DNA of 64,000 nt from Qipengyuania sp. S6317L1. Lineage in GTDB: Bacteria; Pseudomonadota; Alphaproteobacteria; Sphingomonadales; Sphingomonadaceae. Both the position numbers and the translations under genes were made by a program. The notes below the pieces were generated by a model that saw only the letters and a program-made list of their open reading frames with translations, was not told where the DNA came from and searched no databases. The stretch covers positions 496,001-560,000 of the forward strand of contig NZ_JALKAJ010000005.1 in NCBI RefSeq assembly GCF_023015615.1. The letters are read 5' to 3'. Below are positions 52,560 through 60,937 of the stretch, one piece after another. How positions within the stretch are numbered: position 1 is the first letter of the stretch; every line of letters starts with the position of its first letter.

Positions 52560-53228
52560 CTAGCGGTCATCCTCGGGCGGATAGACGCCGGTTGCAGCAA
52601 AGTGGACCATTTCGGCCACATTGGTGGCATGGTCTCCGATCCGCTCAAGGTTGCGAGCGACGAAGAGGAGTTGCGCAGCGCTCGAAATGGTCGCAGGATT
52701 TTCGACCATATAACTCACAAGATTGCGGAAAATGCTGTTGTAAAAAGCATCAACCTTGCTGTCGGTCGCGATCACTTCGCGTGCCAGTTCCGGGTCGCGC
52801 GCTGCGTAAGCGGTGAGCACGTCGTGGACCATTTCGGCAGCCACTTCGCCCATCGCAGGCAGAAGGGTCAGCGGCTCGAAACGGTCTTTCGCTTCAAGTT
52901 CACCGACACGCTTTGCGATGTTTTTGGAATAGTCGCCGATGCGTTCAACCACGCCGGCGATCTTGAGCGCTGCGATGACTTCACGAAGGTCATCGGCCAT
53001 CGGCGCACGAAGAGCAATGACGCGGATCGCAAGCTTGTCCACCTGCATCTCGAGCTCATCGAGCTTCTTGTCGCCCTTAACGACCTTTTTGGCGCGCTCT
53101 ACGTCGCCTGTCACCAGTGCTGCGAGCGACTCCTCGATCGCGACTTCTGCAAGGCCGCCCATCTCACCAATAAGCCCGCGCAGCCGCGTGATGTCCTCGT
53201 CGAACGCTTTTACTGTATGCTCATTCAT
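52560..53228 (-). CDS. phoU: Phosphate signalling protein PhoU
   Basis: A 222-residue PhoU made of two three-helix repeats, each with an acidic metal-cluster motif (DKKLDELEMQVDKLAIR; ATDSKVDAFYNSIFRNL). It links the Pst transporter to PhoR and represses the Pho response when phosphate is plentiful. The start overlaps the pstB stop by 1 nt, indicating coupled translation. Confidence 0.95.
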   Translation of the reverse strand: MNEHTVKAFDEDITRLRGLIGEMGGLAEVAIEESLAALVTGDVERAKKVVKGDKKLDELEMQVDKLAIRVIALRAPMADDLREVIAALKIAGVVERIGDYSKNIAKRVGELEAKDRFEPLTLLPAMGEVAAEMVHDVLTAYAARDPELAREVIATDSKVDAFYNSIFRNLVSYMVENPATISSAAQLLFVARNLERIGDHATNVAEMVHFAATGVYPPEDDR

Positions 53229-54016
53229 TAGCCATACCGTCCTGTGATGTAATCCTTGGTACGCTGTTCGATAGGATTGGTGAAGATGTCGTTCGTGCGG
53301 CCATACTCCACAATCTCGCCCAAGTGGAAGAACGCGGTCCGGTCAGACACGCGCGCTGCCTGTTGCATAGAGTGTGTCACGATCACAATCGCATAGCGAC
53401 CAGAGAGTTCCGCAATCAGTTCCTCGATCCGTGCAGTTGCGATCGGGTCAAGCGCAGAACAAGGTTCGTCCATCAGGATAACCTCGGGATCGACCGCAAT
53501 CGCGCGGGCGATGCACAAGCGCTGCTGTTGGCCGCCGGAGAGCGCCGTGCCCGGATCGTTCAGTCGATCCTTGACTTCGTCCCAAAGGCCAGCGCGGCGC
53601 AGCGAGTTCTCGACGATTTCATCAAGATCGCTCTTTTGTTCAAAGATACCGTGGATGCGTGGGCCATAGGCGATGTTGTCATAAATCGACTTGGGGAAGG
53701 GGTTCGGCTTTTGAAACACCATCCCCACGCGCGCGCGCAACTGCACCACGTCCATGCTCGATGCGTAAATGTCGTCGCCATCAAGTTCGATTTTGCCAGT
53801 GACACGGGCCGAAGCGATGGTGTCGTTCATCCGGTTGAGTGCGCGCAAAAAGGTAGACTTGCCGCAGCCTGATGGGCCGATAAACGCCGTCACATATTTG
53901 GCAGGAATACCAATCGTGACGTCTTTGATCGCCTGTTTCTCGCCATAATAGACCGAGACGCCGTCGGCGTGCATCTTCGATGTGACTTCTTCGATGTTGG
54001 GATGGACTACGGTCAC
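53228..54016 (-). CDS. pstB: Phosphate ABC transporter ATP-binding protein PstB
   Basis: A 262-residue ATPase with Walker [10 protein letters not shown] (47-55), the PstB-specific ALNRMND, signature [15 protein letters not shown], Walker [13 protein letters not shown] and the H-loop VTHSMQQA. It drives phosphate uptake with PstS, PstC and PstA. Its start overlaps the pstA stop by 4 nt. Confidence 0.97.
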   Translation of the reverse strand: MTVVHPNIEEVTSKMHADGVSVYYGEKQAIKDVTIGIPAKYVTAFIGPSGCGKSTFLRALNRMNDTIASARVTGKIELDGDDIYASSMDVVQLRARVGMVFQKPNPFPKSIYDNIAYGPRIHGIFEQKSDLDEIVENSLRRAGLWDEVKDRLNDPGTALSGGQQQRLCIARAIAVDPEVILMDEPCSALDPIATARIEELIAELSGRYAIVIVTHSMQQAARVSDRTAFFHLGEIVEYGRTNDIFTNPIEQRTKDYITGRYG

Positions 54017-55290
54017 CAGCTTTTCTCGAATTTGTTGCGCAGGTAAATGGCAAGACCATTCATCAGCAAAAGGACAATCAATAGGACGATGATAGCCGCA
54101 CTTGTCCGCTCGACAAAGCCGCGGTCGATTTCATCAGACCAGAGGAAGATCTGTACCGGCAAGACGGTCGCTGCAGATGTGAACCCTTCGGGCGGGGTTG
54201 CGACGAATGCGCGAAGGCCGATGAGGATAAGTGGCGCTGTTTCGCCCAGCGCGCGAGCCATACCAATGATGGTGCCGGTCAGCATCCCTGGCATAGCTAG
54301 CGGAAGCACGTGGTGAAAAACCACCTGAACCGGCGAAGCGCCCACCGCCAAGGCACCGTCGCGAATGGATGGCGGAACCGCTTTGATCGCGTTTCGACCC
54401 GAAATCACGATCACCGGCATGGTCATTAAAGCGAGGGTGACACCTGCGATAATCGGCGTTGACCGAAGGTTCGGAAAGAGCGTCATCAGGAAAAACAGAC
54501 CGAGCAGACCAAAGATAATCGAAGGAACAGCAGCCAAATTGTTGATCGAGACTTCAAGGAAGTCGGTCCAACGGTTCTTCGGCGCGTATTCTTCTAGGTA
54601 GAGCGCGGCCATAATGCCGATCGGGAAGGCAAGCACAAAGGTCACCAGCATGGTGAGAACAGAGCCCTTGAGCGCGCCCCATATCCCGGCAAGTTGCGGA
54701 TCGGTTGCGTCCGAGCGTTCAAGAAAACCAGTGTCGAGGTTCTTTGACAAAACCCCCTGATCAGACAGATTGCTCGCGAGCAACTGCATCTCGGCAGCGC
54801 CTTCGCGGGAATAGCCCGCCGAAAGGTCGGCAGAGGCGGCAAGCCATAGCGTTTCGTTGCGCGTCAGGATCGAAGGATCTGCATGGATCATGCTTGCCAC
54901 TTCGCGCCATGCTTCGCTGTTCAACTGGTCTGCGCCCTCAGCTCCAAGGCTGTCTTGCGCAGCGCCATAAATTATCGAACGAAGCCCCTGGCTGTCGAGC
55001 GAACGCATGGTTTCCGGCGCTGTTGCGCTCGCCTCGGGTGGTTGCAGGCCGCTTTGCACAAAGTCGATTTCGACCGCCAGTTCGACGCGTTGAAACCCGC
55101 CAACGCCGTTCATCAACATGTTGCCAAGCAGCAAAATCAACACAATGACCGAGAACGAGATCGCAGCCAGCCCAAGCGCTTTGAAGCGCCGTTCTTGGGC
55201 ATAACGCTGCTTCATGCGCTTCTCGAAACGCTCTGTCCGAGCAGCGGCGAGAGGGACCTCGCCAGTGGAAGGGGAGATAGCCTCACTCAT
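54013..55290 (-). CDS. pstA: Phosphate ABC transporter permease PstA (long form)
   Basis: A 425-residue permease. An N-terminal cytoplasmic segment and first helix (about 38-60) are followed by a periplasmic insertion of about 140 residues (DUF3333-like). The core has five helices and the EAA loop ([27 protein letters not shown]). The insertion makes it about 130 residues longer than E. coli PstA, as is usual in sphingomonads and relatives. Its start overlaps pstC by 8 nt. Confidence 0.93.
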   Translation of the reverse strand: MSEAISPSTGEVPLAAARTERFEKRMKQRYAQERRFKALGLAAISFSVIVLILLLGNMLMNGVGGFQRVELAVEIDFVQSGLQPPEASATAPETMRSLDSQGLRSIIYGAAQDSLGAEGADQLNSEAWREVASMIHADPSILTRNETLWLAASADLSAGYSREGAAEMQLLASNLSDQGVLSKNLDTGFLERSDATDPQLAGIWGALKGSVLTMLVTFVLAFPIGIMAALYLEEYAPKNRWTDFLEVSINNLAAVPSIIFGLLGLFFLMTLFPNLRSTPIIAGVTLALMTMPVIVISGRNAIKAVPPSIRDGALAVGASPVQVVFHHVLPLAMPGMLTGTIIGMARALGETAPLILIGLRAFVATPPEGFTSAATVLPVQIFLWSDEIDRGFVERTSAAIIVLLIVLLLMNGLAIYLRNKFEKSW

Positions 55291-56641
55291 AAGCTTCGCG
55301 GTACCTTTTGACGACGCTCAAAGCGATAAAGTTCAGGGCCAGAGTGACCAGAAACAGGATGAAACCAAGCGCAAACGCGCTCAATGTTGCAGGGTGGTCG
55401 AAGCTGCCTTCGCCGGTAAGCATTGCAACGATTTGAACCGTAACAGTGGTCATGGAGTCCAGAGGGTTGGCGGATAGATTGGCGGCGGTCGATGCTGCCA
55501 TCACCACGATCATTGTTTCACCAATCGCGCGGCTGACCGCGAGCATTACGCCACCGACGATACCGGGAAGGGCCGCTGGCACGAGCACTTTCTTGATGGT
55601 TTCTGATGTCGTTGCACCCATCGCAAGGCTGCCGTCGCGCATTGCTTGAGGGACCGCTGCGATGCTGTCATCGGCCATGGATGAAACGAACGGAATGATC
55701 ATCACACCCATGACAAGTCCAGCGGCGAGCGCGCTTTCGGACGAGGCATTGGCAATGCCGACCGCAATCGCCGCATCGCGAATGAGCGGGGCAACGGTAA
55801 GCGCGGCGAAATATCCGTAAACAACCGTCGGCACACCAGCGAGCACTTCAAGTGCAGGCTTCGCGAATGCGCGAAAACGCGGGTGAGCGTATTGCGTGAG
55901 GTAGATCGCACTCATCATGCCGAGCGGGATGGCCACGATCATGGCGATAATCGCGCCGATCAGGATCGTGCCCCAGAAAAGGGGAATTGCGCCGTAACGG
56001 GTGGGGTCCGGATTGTCCGGGTTCGCCATCGGATCGGGCGACCAGAATGTTCCGAAGAGAAAATCGATGGGCGACACCATCTCGAAGAAACGGAACGTTT
56101 CAAAGATAAGGCTCGCCAGAATGCCAAAGGTGCAGAACACCGCGACAAGCGACGCGAGGATGAGCAGCGCCATTATGACCCGCTCAACCCGGGTGCGGGC
56201 TCCGAAATCAGGCTTGATGCGCAGGAAACTGTAAGCGCCTGCCGCACCTGCGATAATCAAAGTGAGAGCGATCCCAATCCAGCGGTATTGCGCGATTGCA
56301 TCGCTGAACGGCGCAACCATGGGCAGCGCATCGGGGTTCGTGGTCGAAGCGGCCACGCCGGTCGCCACCGCGCGGGCTTCCCGCAAGGCATCCAGCCTCG
56401 CGCTATCAAGCGCGGGAAGGCCATCGGCAGCGGGGCTGCCCAGAACTGACTGGAGAACGAGGCCCGGCGAAATCGCGTTCCAGATCAATACAAAGAGGAT
56501 GGTTGGTACGAAGACCCAAAGGCCCACGTACCAACCATGATAATTGGGAAGGCTAGAAAGCCGGCCGCCCGCCTCAGCGCGAAGCGTCCACGCGCGGCTC
56601 CTCGCCGCTAACCATCCGGCGAGGGCAAGGCCCAGGACCAA
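55283..56641 (-). CDS. pstC: Phosphate ABC transporter permease PstC (long form)
   Basis: About 452 residues: two N-terminal helices, a periplasmic insertion, then the six-helix permease core with the EAA loop (MRDGSLAMGATTSETIKKVLVPAALPG) and GETMIVVMAAS. The start is unusual. No ATG exists between the upstream in-frame stop and the first helix. TTG at 56641 is used here; a CTG at 56659 with AGGA seven bases upstream is a credible alternative. pstS lies 45 bp upstream. Confidence 0.88.
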   Translation of the reverse strand: MVLGLALAGWLAARSRAWTLRAEAGGRLSSLPNYHGWYVGLWVFVPTILFVLIWNAISPGLVLQSVLGSPAADGLPALDSARLDALREARAVATGVAASTTNPDALPMVAPFSDAIAQYRWIGIALTLIIAGAAGAYSFLRIKPDFGARTRVERVIMALLILASLVAVFCTFGILASLIFETFRFFEMVSPIDFLFGTFWSPDPMANPDNPDPTRYGAIPLFWGTILIGAIIAMIVAIPLGMMSAIYLTQYAHPRFRAFAKPALEVLAGVPTVVYGYFAALTVAPLIRDAAIAVGIANASSESALAAGLVMGVMIIPFVSSMADDSIAAVPQAMRDGSLAMGATTSETIKKVLVPAALPGIVGGVMLAVSRAIGETMIVVMAASTAANLSANPLDSMTTVTVQIVAMLTGEGSFDHPATLSAFALGFILFLVTLALNFIALSVVKRYREAYE

Positions 56642-56686
56642 GAGAAACGAAGCAGCCAGCGTTCTATCCTAACTTCGAAAAGTGCC

Positions 56687-57733
56687 TTACTTCAGTTCCG
56701 ACCCGTCGAGGGTCGTGTACTCGGTCGCGGCTGCGAGATTCGCAGCCATGACATCGTCTGGCGACGCCACTAGTCCAATCGAAGCCAGAGGGCCACCGCG
56801 TTCCCACATTTTTGTCCACTCGGTGAGATATTCGGCAAGGCCGTTCACTTCGCCGACGTGGGCCTTTTTGACATAGACAAACAGCGGACGAGCGCCCGGA
56901 TAAGCAAAGCTTGAGATGTTTTCATACGTCGGATCAACGCCGTTCATGGGAAGGCCTTGAACCTTGTCAGCGTTCTCTTCGAGGTAAGAATATCCAAATA
57001 CGCCGACCGCGTTCTCATTGCTCTCGATCTTTTGAACGATGAGATTGTCCTGCTCGCCCTGATCGACATAAAGACCATCGGCGCGCACTTCGGTGCAAAC
57101 CTGGTCGTATTTGTCCTCGTCCTCTTCCTTGAGCGCTTCCATTTCAGGGTTCGATTCGCAGCCAACTTCAAGGATCAGCTCTTTAAGAGCGTCGCGAGTG
57201 CCCGAAGTGGTAGGCGGACCGTAAACGAGGATTGGAAGGTCCGGCAGCGACGGGTCAACATCGGCCCAGGTCTGCGTAGTTTGCTCGCCGCCATAAGGAG
57301 CGGCAGCCAGCGCTTCGTACACAATCTTGGGGGTGAGGTTCAGCTGAATGCCGCCTTGCGAAGAAGCAAATGCGATCCCGTCGAGGCCGACCTGCATTTC
57401 GATCACGTCAACAACGCCGTTCTCTTGGCAATCGGCAAATTCGGATGCTTTCATGCGGCGCGATGCGTTGGTGGCTGAAGGTGTGTCGAGGCCGACGCCG
57501 GAACAAAACAGCTTCATACCACCGCCAGTGCCAGTCGATTCAATAACCACCGCAGGCAGTTCCGGATTGGAACGCGCAAGCGATTCCGAGACCGCCTTGG
57601 CGAATGGGAAAACAGTCGATGAGCCGACCGAACGGATGGTTTCGCGGCTTTCGACTTCGCCAAGTTCGTCACCACACGCGGTAAGCGCGAGTGTCGATGC
57701 GGCGAGAAGAATGGCTGATTTGCCGAGTTTCAT
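56687..57733 (-). CDS. pstS: Phosphate-binding lipoprotein PstS
   Basis: A 348-residue periplasmic phosphate receptor. The lipobox is LTAC (cysteine 20), so it is a membrane-anchored lipoprotein. Binding-site blocks are RSVGSSTVFPF, ESTGTGGG and YGPPTTSGTRDAL, where Ser/Thr/Gly/Arg contact phosphate. The ribosome binding site is AAGGAG. It heads the pst operon, with a Pho-box-like repeat about 90-100 bp upstream. Confidence 0.95.
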   Translation of the reverse strand: MKLGKSAILLAASTLALTACGDELGEVESRETIRSVGSSTVFPFAKAVSESLARSNPELPAVVIESTGTGGGMKLFCSGVGLDTPSATNASRRMKASEFADCQENGVVDVIEMQVGLDGIAFASSQGGIQLNLTPKIVYEALAAAPYGGEQTTQTWADVDPSLPDLPILVYGPPTTSGTRDALKELILEVGCESNPEMEALKEEDEDKYDQVCTEVRADGLYVDQGEQDNLIVQKIESNENAVGVFGYSYLEENADKVQGLPMNGVDPTYENISSFAYPGARPLFVYVKKAHVGEVNGLAEYLTEWTKMWERGGPLASIGLVASPDDVMAANLAAATEYTTLDGSELK

Positions 57734-57820
57734 TGTATTTGCTCCTTAAGAAGTTGGAGAAGTCCAATAGGGATTGATGTTTCAGCTTCGCGACAGGCTG
57801 ATCACAATTTTTCAACAAAC

Positions 57821-57835
57821 ATGACAAAATGTGAC
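57821..57835 (-). promoter_or_regulatory. Weak Pho-box-like repeat upstream of pstS
   Basis: On the minus strand GTCAC and GTCAT are spaced 10 bp apart, close to but not at the canonical 11-bp Pho-box period. It lies 88-102 bp upstream of the pstS ATG, after the porin stop. PhoB control of pstS is expected, but the site itself is imperfect. Confidence 0.4.
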
Positions 57836-57848
57836 CGGCCTGTTTCGT

Positions 57849-59243
57849 TTAGAAGTCAACTTGAGCGCGCGTGCCGAAGACGTGCACATCGTATGACGTA
57901 TCGCCGCTCACTGTCGGAAAGGCTGCGTCGTCGTATTTCAGCAACCCATAGTTGAACAAAATCCGGGTGTAGTCAGTGAAGGTCCAGATGAGCGAGGCTT
58001 GCAGGCTGTCCTGTGTCCCGCCGATGATGCCTTTTGAATTCATATCGAGGTGGTCATAGCGCAGGTTCACCTGAAGCGCACCCGTGCCGCCTTCGCCCAC
58101 TGGCTTGTTCGGCTTCACCCGGTCAAATTCGCCAATCTTGTAGCCGCGGCTATCGCCTTGCGTCAGGAAAAATCCTGCCTCGATCGAGCCACCGAAAAAG
58201 CTTGGGCTTGCAAGGGGGCCCGGGCGGTTAACGCTCTGACGGAAACCTTCGACCGCGACGTGAAACGGGCCGGCAATCGCTGCTGCTTCAAGCCCGAGCC
58301 CAAGCTCGCTGGTGGCGGAGAACCGATCGGTGTTGATAAAGCGGTTGTCGGTCCAGTGCACCAATGGCCGCTGGCGATAACGCACTTCGCTGCCTTCACC
58401 AAGCTTGTTGTAATGGACAGAGCCACCGAAGTGCAGCTGTGTCGAGCCTGATTTCGGGGCAAAGACAATTCGGCTGTCGAAGCTTGTGTTGTCATTGGGC
58501 AGGTCTTCGCTGTTATCGCTGAAAACGCCGCCCTGGATCATGAATTCGTCCGTTTTGTAAATTGCGGCCACACCGACGCGGCGTTCAAACGGGAGGACGT
58601 CGGTCCATGCCGAACGCTCAAGGAATGAGGTGTGGAGGCTGCTTGAAATTTCTTCGAGGCCCCAGAACGGGTTGAACTGGCCTGCCTGAAGGGTCAGTTC
58701 GCCATCTGTGTAGGATACGATCGCATCGGTGAGAGCCACTTGGTTCTCGGCAAAATCGGCCTCAATCTTATAGCCAAAGCCGCCGGGGATCTTGCCCGAT
58801 GCACCAAGTCGAATACGGCGCGCTTCTGCGTCAAAGCCGCTGTCAGCGCCAGTCGAGCCGGGCGCGCTGACATAGCCGAAATCAATGTTTGCGCGGCCAC
58901 GCGGCTTGAATGTGAAGCCTCGGTCATCTTTGACTTCTGGTGATGCTTTTAGTGTTACTTGCGGGCCGCTGGCTGAGGCCAATGTGGCTTCCTGAGCTGT
59001 GGCGGCTGCGGTTTTCGCAACATCTTGCGCGGCGCTCGCCGTGTTCTGTGCGGTTTGAGCGGCTGTCGCATTGTCTGCAACGCTGCTTTCCAGCTGCTCG
59101 ATACGCGCTGAAAGACGTGCCAGTTCGGCACGCAGAGCTTCAATCTCAGCTTGGCTTGTGTCTGCATCCTGTGCGAGCGCCTGACCAGAGGTCGACGCGC
59201 ACAATGCTGCGACCAGAATCGCAACGCGGGTTGGCTTTGTCAT
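57849..59243 (-). CDS. OprP/OprO-family phosphate-selective porin
   Basis: A 464-residue outer-membrane porin. The signal peptide ends near SGQALAQ (residue 24); a coiled-coil/Ala-rich periplasmic stalk follows (about 28-85, IEALRAELARLSARIEQLE). A 16-stranded-type barrel begins around FTFKPRGRANIDFGYV and ends in a C-terminal Phe (RAQVDF). The family takes up phosphate or polyphosphate. The ATG at 59243 is preceded by GGAGGAA. Its position between phoR and pstS and the Pho-box array upstream support a phosphate role. Confidence 0.88.
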   Translation of the reverse strand: MTKPTRVAILVAALCASTSGQALAQDADTSQAEIEALRAELARLSARIEQLESSVADNATAAQTAQNTASAAQDVAKTAAATAQEATLASASGPQVTLKASPEVKDDRGFTFKPRGRANIDFGYVSAPGSTGADSGFDAEARRIRLGASGKIPGGFGYKIEADFAENQVALTDAIVSYTDGELTLQAGQFNPFWGLEEISSSLHTSFLERSAWTDVLPFERRVGVAAIYKTDEFMIQGGVFSDNSEDLPNDNTSFDSRIVFAPKSGSTQLHFGGSVHYNKLGEGSEVRYRQRPLVHWTDNRFINTDRFSATSELGLGLEAAAIAGPFHVAVEGFRQSVNRPGPLASPSFFGGSIEAGFFLTQGDSRGYKIGEFDRVKPNKPVGEGGTGALQVNLRYDHLDMNSKGIIGGTQDSLQASLIWTFTDYTRILFNYGLLKYDDAAFPTVSGDTSYDVHVFGTRAQVDF

Positions 59244-59285
59244 TGTAATTGTTCCTCCGCACCGCCGGAGTGTCCAGCAGGTCCG

Positions 59286-59345
59286 GTGGCGCCAATATGG
59301 CCGCAATGTGACGCAAGAGTGACCGTAGTATTACACTTTAGTGAC
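59286..59345 (-). promoter_or_regulatory. Tandem Pho-box array upstream of the porin gene
   Basis: Six pentamers with exact 11-bp spacing begin on the plus strand at 59286 (GTGGC), 59297 (ATGGC), 59308 (GTGAC), 59319 (GTGAC), 59330 (ATTAC) and 59341 (GTGAC). On the minus (coding) strand these read GTCAC, GTAAT, GTCAC, GTCAC, GCCAT, GCCAC. The 11-bp period and GTCA(T/C) half-sites match the PhoB-binding Pho box. The two nearest the gene are the weakest. The array lies 43-102 bp upstream of the ATG. Confidence 0.7.
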
Positions 59346-59407
59346 AACTGTGGATTACCGCTAAAGTGACATCATTTAGCAAAATGCCGTGCGGCAATTG
59401 CCTTTTG

Positions 59408-60631
59408 TCAACTTGTGGGTCTGAATGCCGGCGCGGCATCTTTTGCCTCGGCCTCGGGGTCGACCTGAGGGAGCCGGACAATAACCCGCGTTCCAACGCC
59501 TTCGGTGCTTTGAATATCGAGACGTCCGCGATGGCGCTCGACAATGTGTTTGACAATCGCAAGACCAAGCCCGGTCCCGCCCGATGCCCGGCTCCGGCTT
59601 GGGTCGGTTCGATAGAAGCGGCGGGTGAGGTGGGGGACGTGTTCCGAAGGGATTCCATCGCCTGTATCGCTGACCGTAATACGTGCTTCGCCTGGCCGCG
59701 AATTATCGAGACGCACCCGTACGTACGTGTCGTCATGCCCATATTTGAAGGCATTATCGACGAGATTTCGGATGACCTGTTCAAGCTGCTGCTGATCGCC
59801 CTGAACGATGGGTTTCTCGGCGAGTTCAAATTCGAGCCAATCTGTTCGCTCGGCCCCCGCAGCATCGCGTGCCGCGCGTTCGACCAGAGGGGCAAGCTCG
59901 AGATTCTTATCAGGCAAATCGTGTTTCTCAGCCTCGACCCGTGACAGGCTCATAAGGTCGCTGATGAGGTGCTGCATTCGCTTCGCCTCGCGCTCGATTG
60001 TGCCGAGAAACTTCTGCGACATCGGTGTGTCGAAATTCTCGCCGCTCTCGCTCAACGTTTCGACATAACCGATGATGGAGGCAAGCGGTGTGCGAAGCTC
60101 GTGACTGGCATTGGCGACAAAGTCGGTGTGAGCGCGGCTGACATCGGCCTCGGCGTTCTGGTTGATAAGCTCGATTACGGCGAGTTCTTCATCAATCACC
60201 TGCCGATTGATGCGCCACACATCCTGACGACGAACCAATCCGCGAACGAGGGCCTGGCCGCCTTTCTTCTTGCCGAGCAGCTTGATCGCTGCGGGCTGGC
60301 GAAAGACGACGCGGGCGTCCTGTCCGCCGATATGCGTGCCAAGAAGCTTTCGCGCAGAGCGGTTGGCGATCGCGATATTGCCCTTTTCGGTCACGAGCAC
60401 AGGCGTCGATGAATTCTCGACGAGTTCGCGCATTGAACTCATGCTGAGGCGCTTGTTGCGTTTGGCGGTCTGATTTTCTGGTGGGGTGCTGGTGACAAGG
60501 AACAGCGAGCCTATCCAAACGCCCAGAACTCCGCAAACCAGTACGAGATCAAGCCCGAGCAGCGCCATCACACCGCTCGTCAAACCTGCGAGCCATATGC
60601 CCGTAACGGGAATCGTGCGGCGGCTGACCAT
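59408..60631 (-). CDS. phoR: Phosphate regulon sensor histidine kinase PhoR
   Basis: A 407-residue kinase: two short N-terminal helices (about 8-46), a PAS domain (ENSSTPVLVTEKGNIAIAN), then the HisKA H-box ASHELRTPLASIIGY and the ATPase motifs NLVDNAFKYG (N), DTGDGIP (G1) and GGTGLGLAIVKHIVE (G2). No large periplasmic sensor domain is present, consistent with PhoR reading PstSCAB/PhoU status rather than phosphate directly. It is separated from phoB by the whole porin-pst-phoU block. Confidence 0.92.
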   Translation of the reverse strand: MVSRRTIPVTGIWLAGLTSGVMALLGLDLVLVCGVLGVWIGSLFLVTSTPPENQTAKRNKRLSMSSMRELVENSSTPVLVTEKGNIAIANRSARKLLGTHIGGQDARVVFRQPAAIKLLGKKKGGQALVRGLVRRQDVWRINRQVIDEELAVIELINQNAEADVSRAHTDFVANASHELRTPLASIIGYVETLSESGENFDTPMSQKFLGTIEREAKRMQHLISDLMSLSRVEAEKHDLPDKNLELAPLVERAARDAAGAERTDWLEFELAEKPIVQGDQQQLEQVIRNLVDNAFKYGHDDTYVRVRLDNSRPGEARITVSDTGDGIPSEHVPHLTRRFYRTDPSRSRASGGTGLGLAIVKHIVERHRGRLDIQSTEGVGTRVIVRLPQVDPEAEAKDAAPAFRPTS

Positions 60632-60706
60632 GGGTTCGCTCTAACGAGCAAGGGGCCAAGGTCAATTGCGTAATGACTTTGTCAGAAAGTCCAGAGGCCA
60701 AACGAA

Positions 60707-60730
60707 AAACGGCTCCCGAAGGAGCCGTTT
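60707..60730 (-). terminator. Rho-independent terminator of tRNA-Glu
   Basis: On the minus strand AAACGGCTCC-TTCG-GGAGCCGTTT is a 10-bp stem with a stable TTCG tetraloop, followed by TTCGTTT. It lies 27 bp after the tRNA 3' end. Confidence 0.88.
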
Positions 60731-60756
60731 GGGCCTGCTTGAAGCAGGAGCAAGTT

Positions 60757-60831
60757 TGGTGACCCGTACGGGAATCGAACCCGTGTTTCAGCCGTGAAAG
60801 GGCCGCGTCCTAACCGCTAGACGAACGGGCC
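60757..60831 (-). tRNA. tRNA-Glu (TTC)
   Basis: A 75-nt cloverleaf on the minus strand. Acceptor GGCCCGT pairs with ACGGGTC (one G-U). The anticodon loop contains TTC. The T-loop GGTTCGATTCC and encoded CCA end at 60757. Confidence 0.97.
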
Positions 60832-60937
60832 ACGCTCGCTTGCGGAAGCGCGCATCTAGGGGGGCACGCAGATTGGGTCAAGCCCTCATTTCGCACATTA
60901 TGCGAAAAACTTTGCGTCACCCTCGCAGCGCGCCTGT

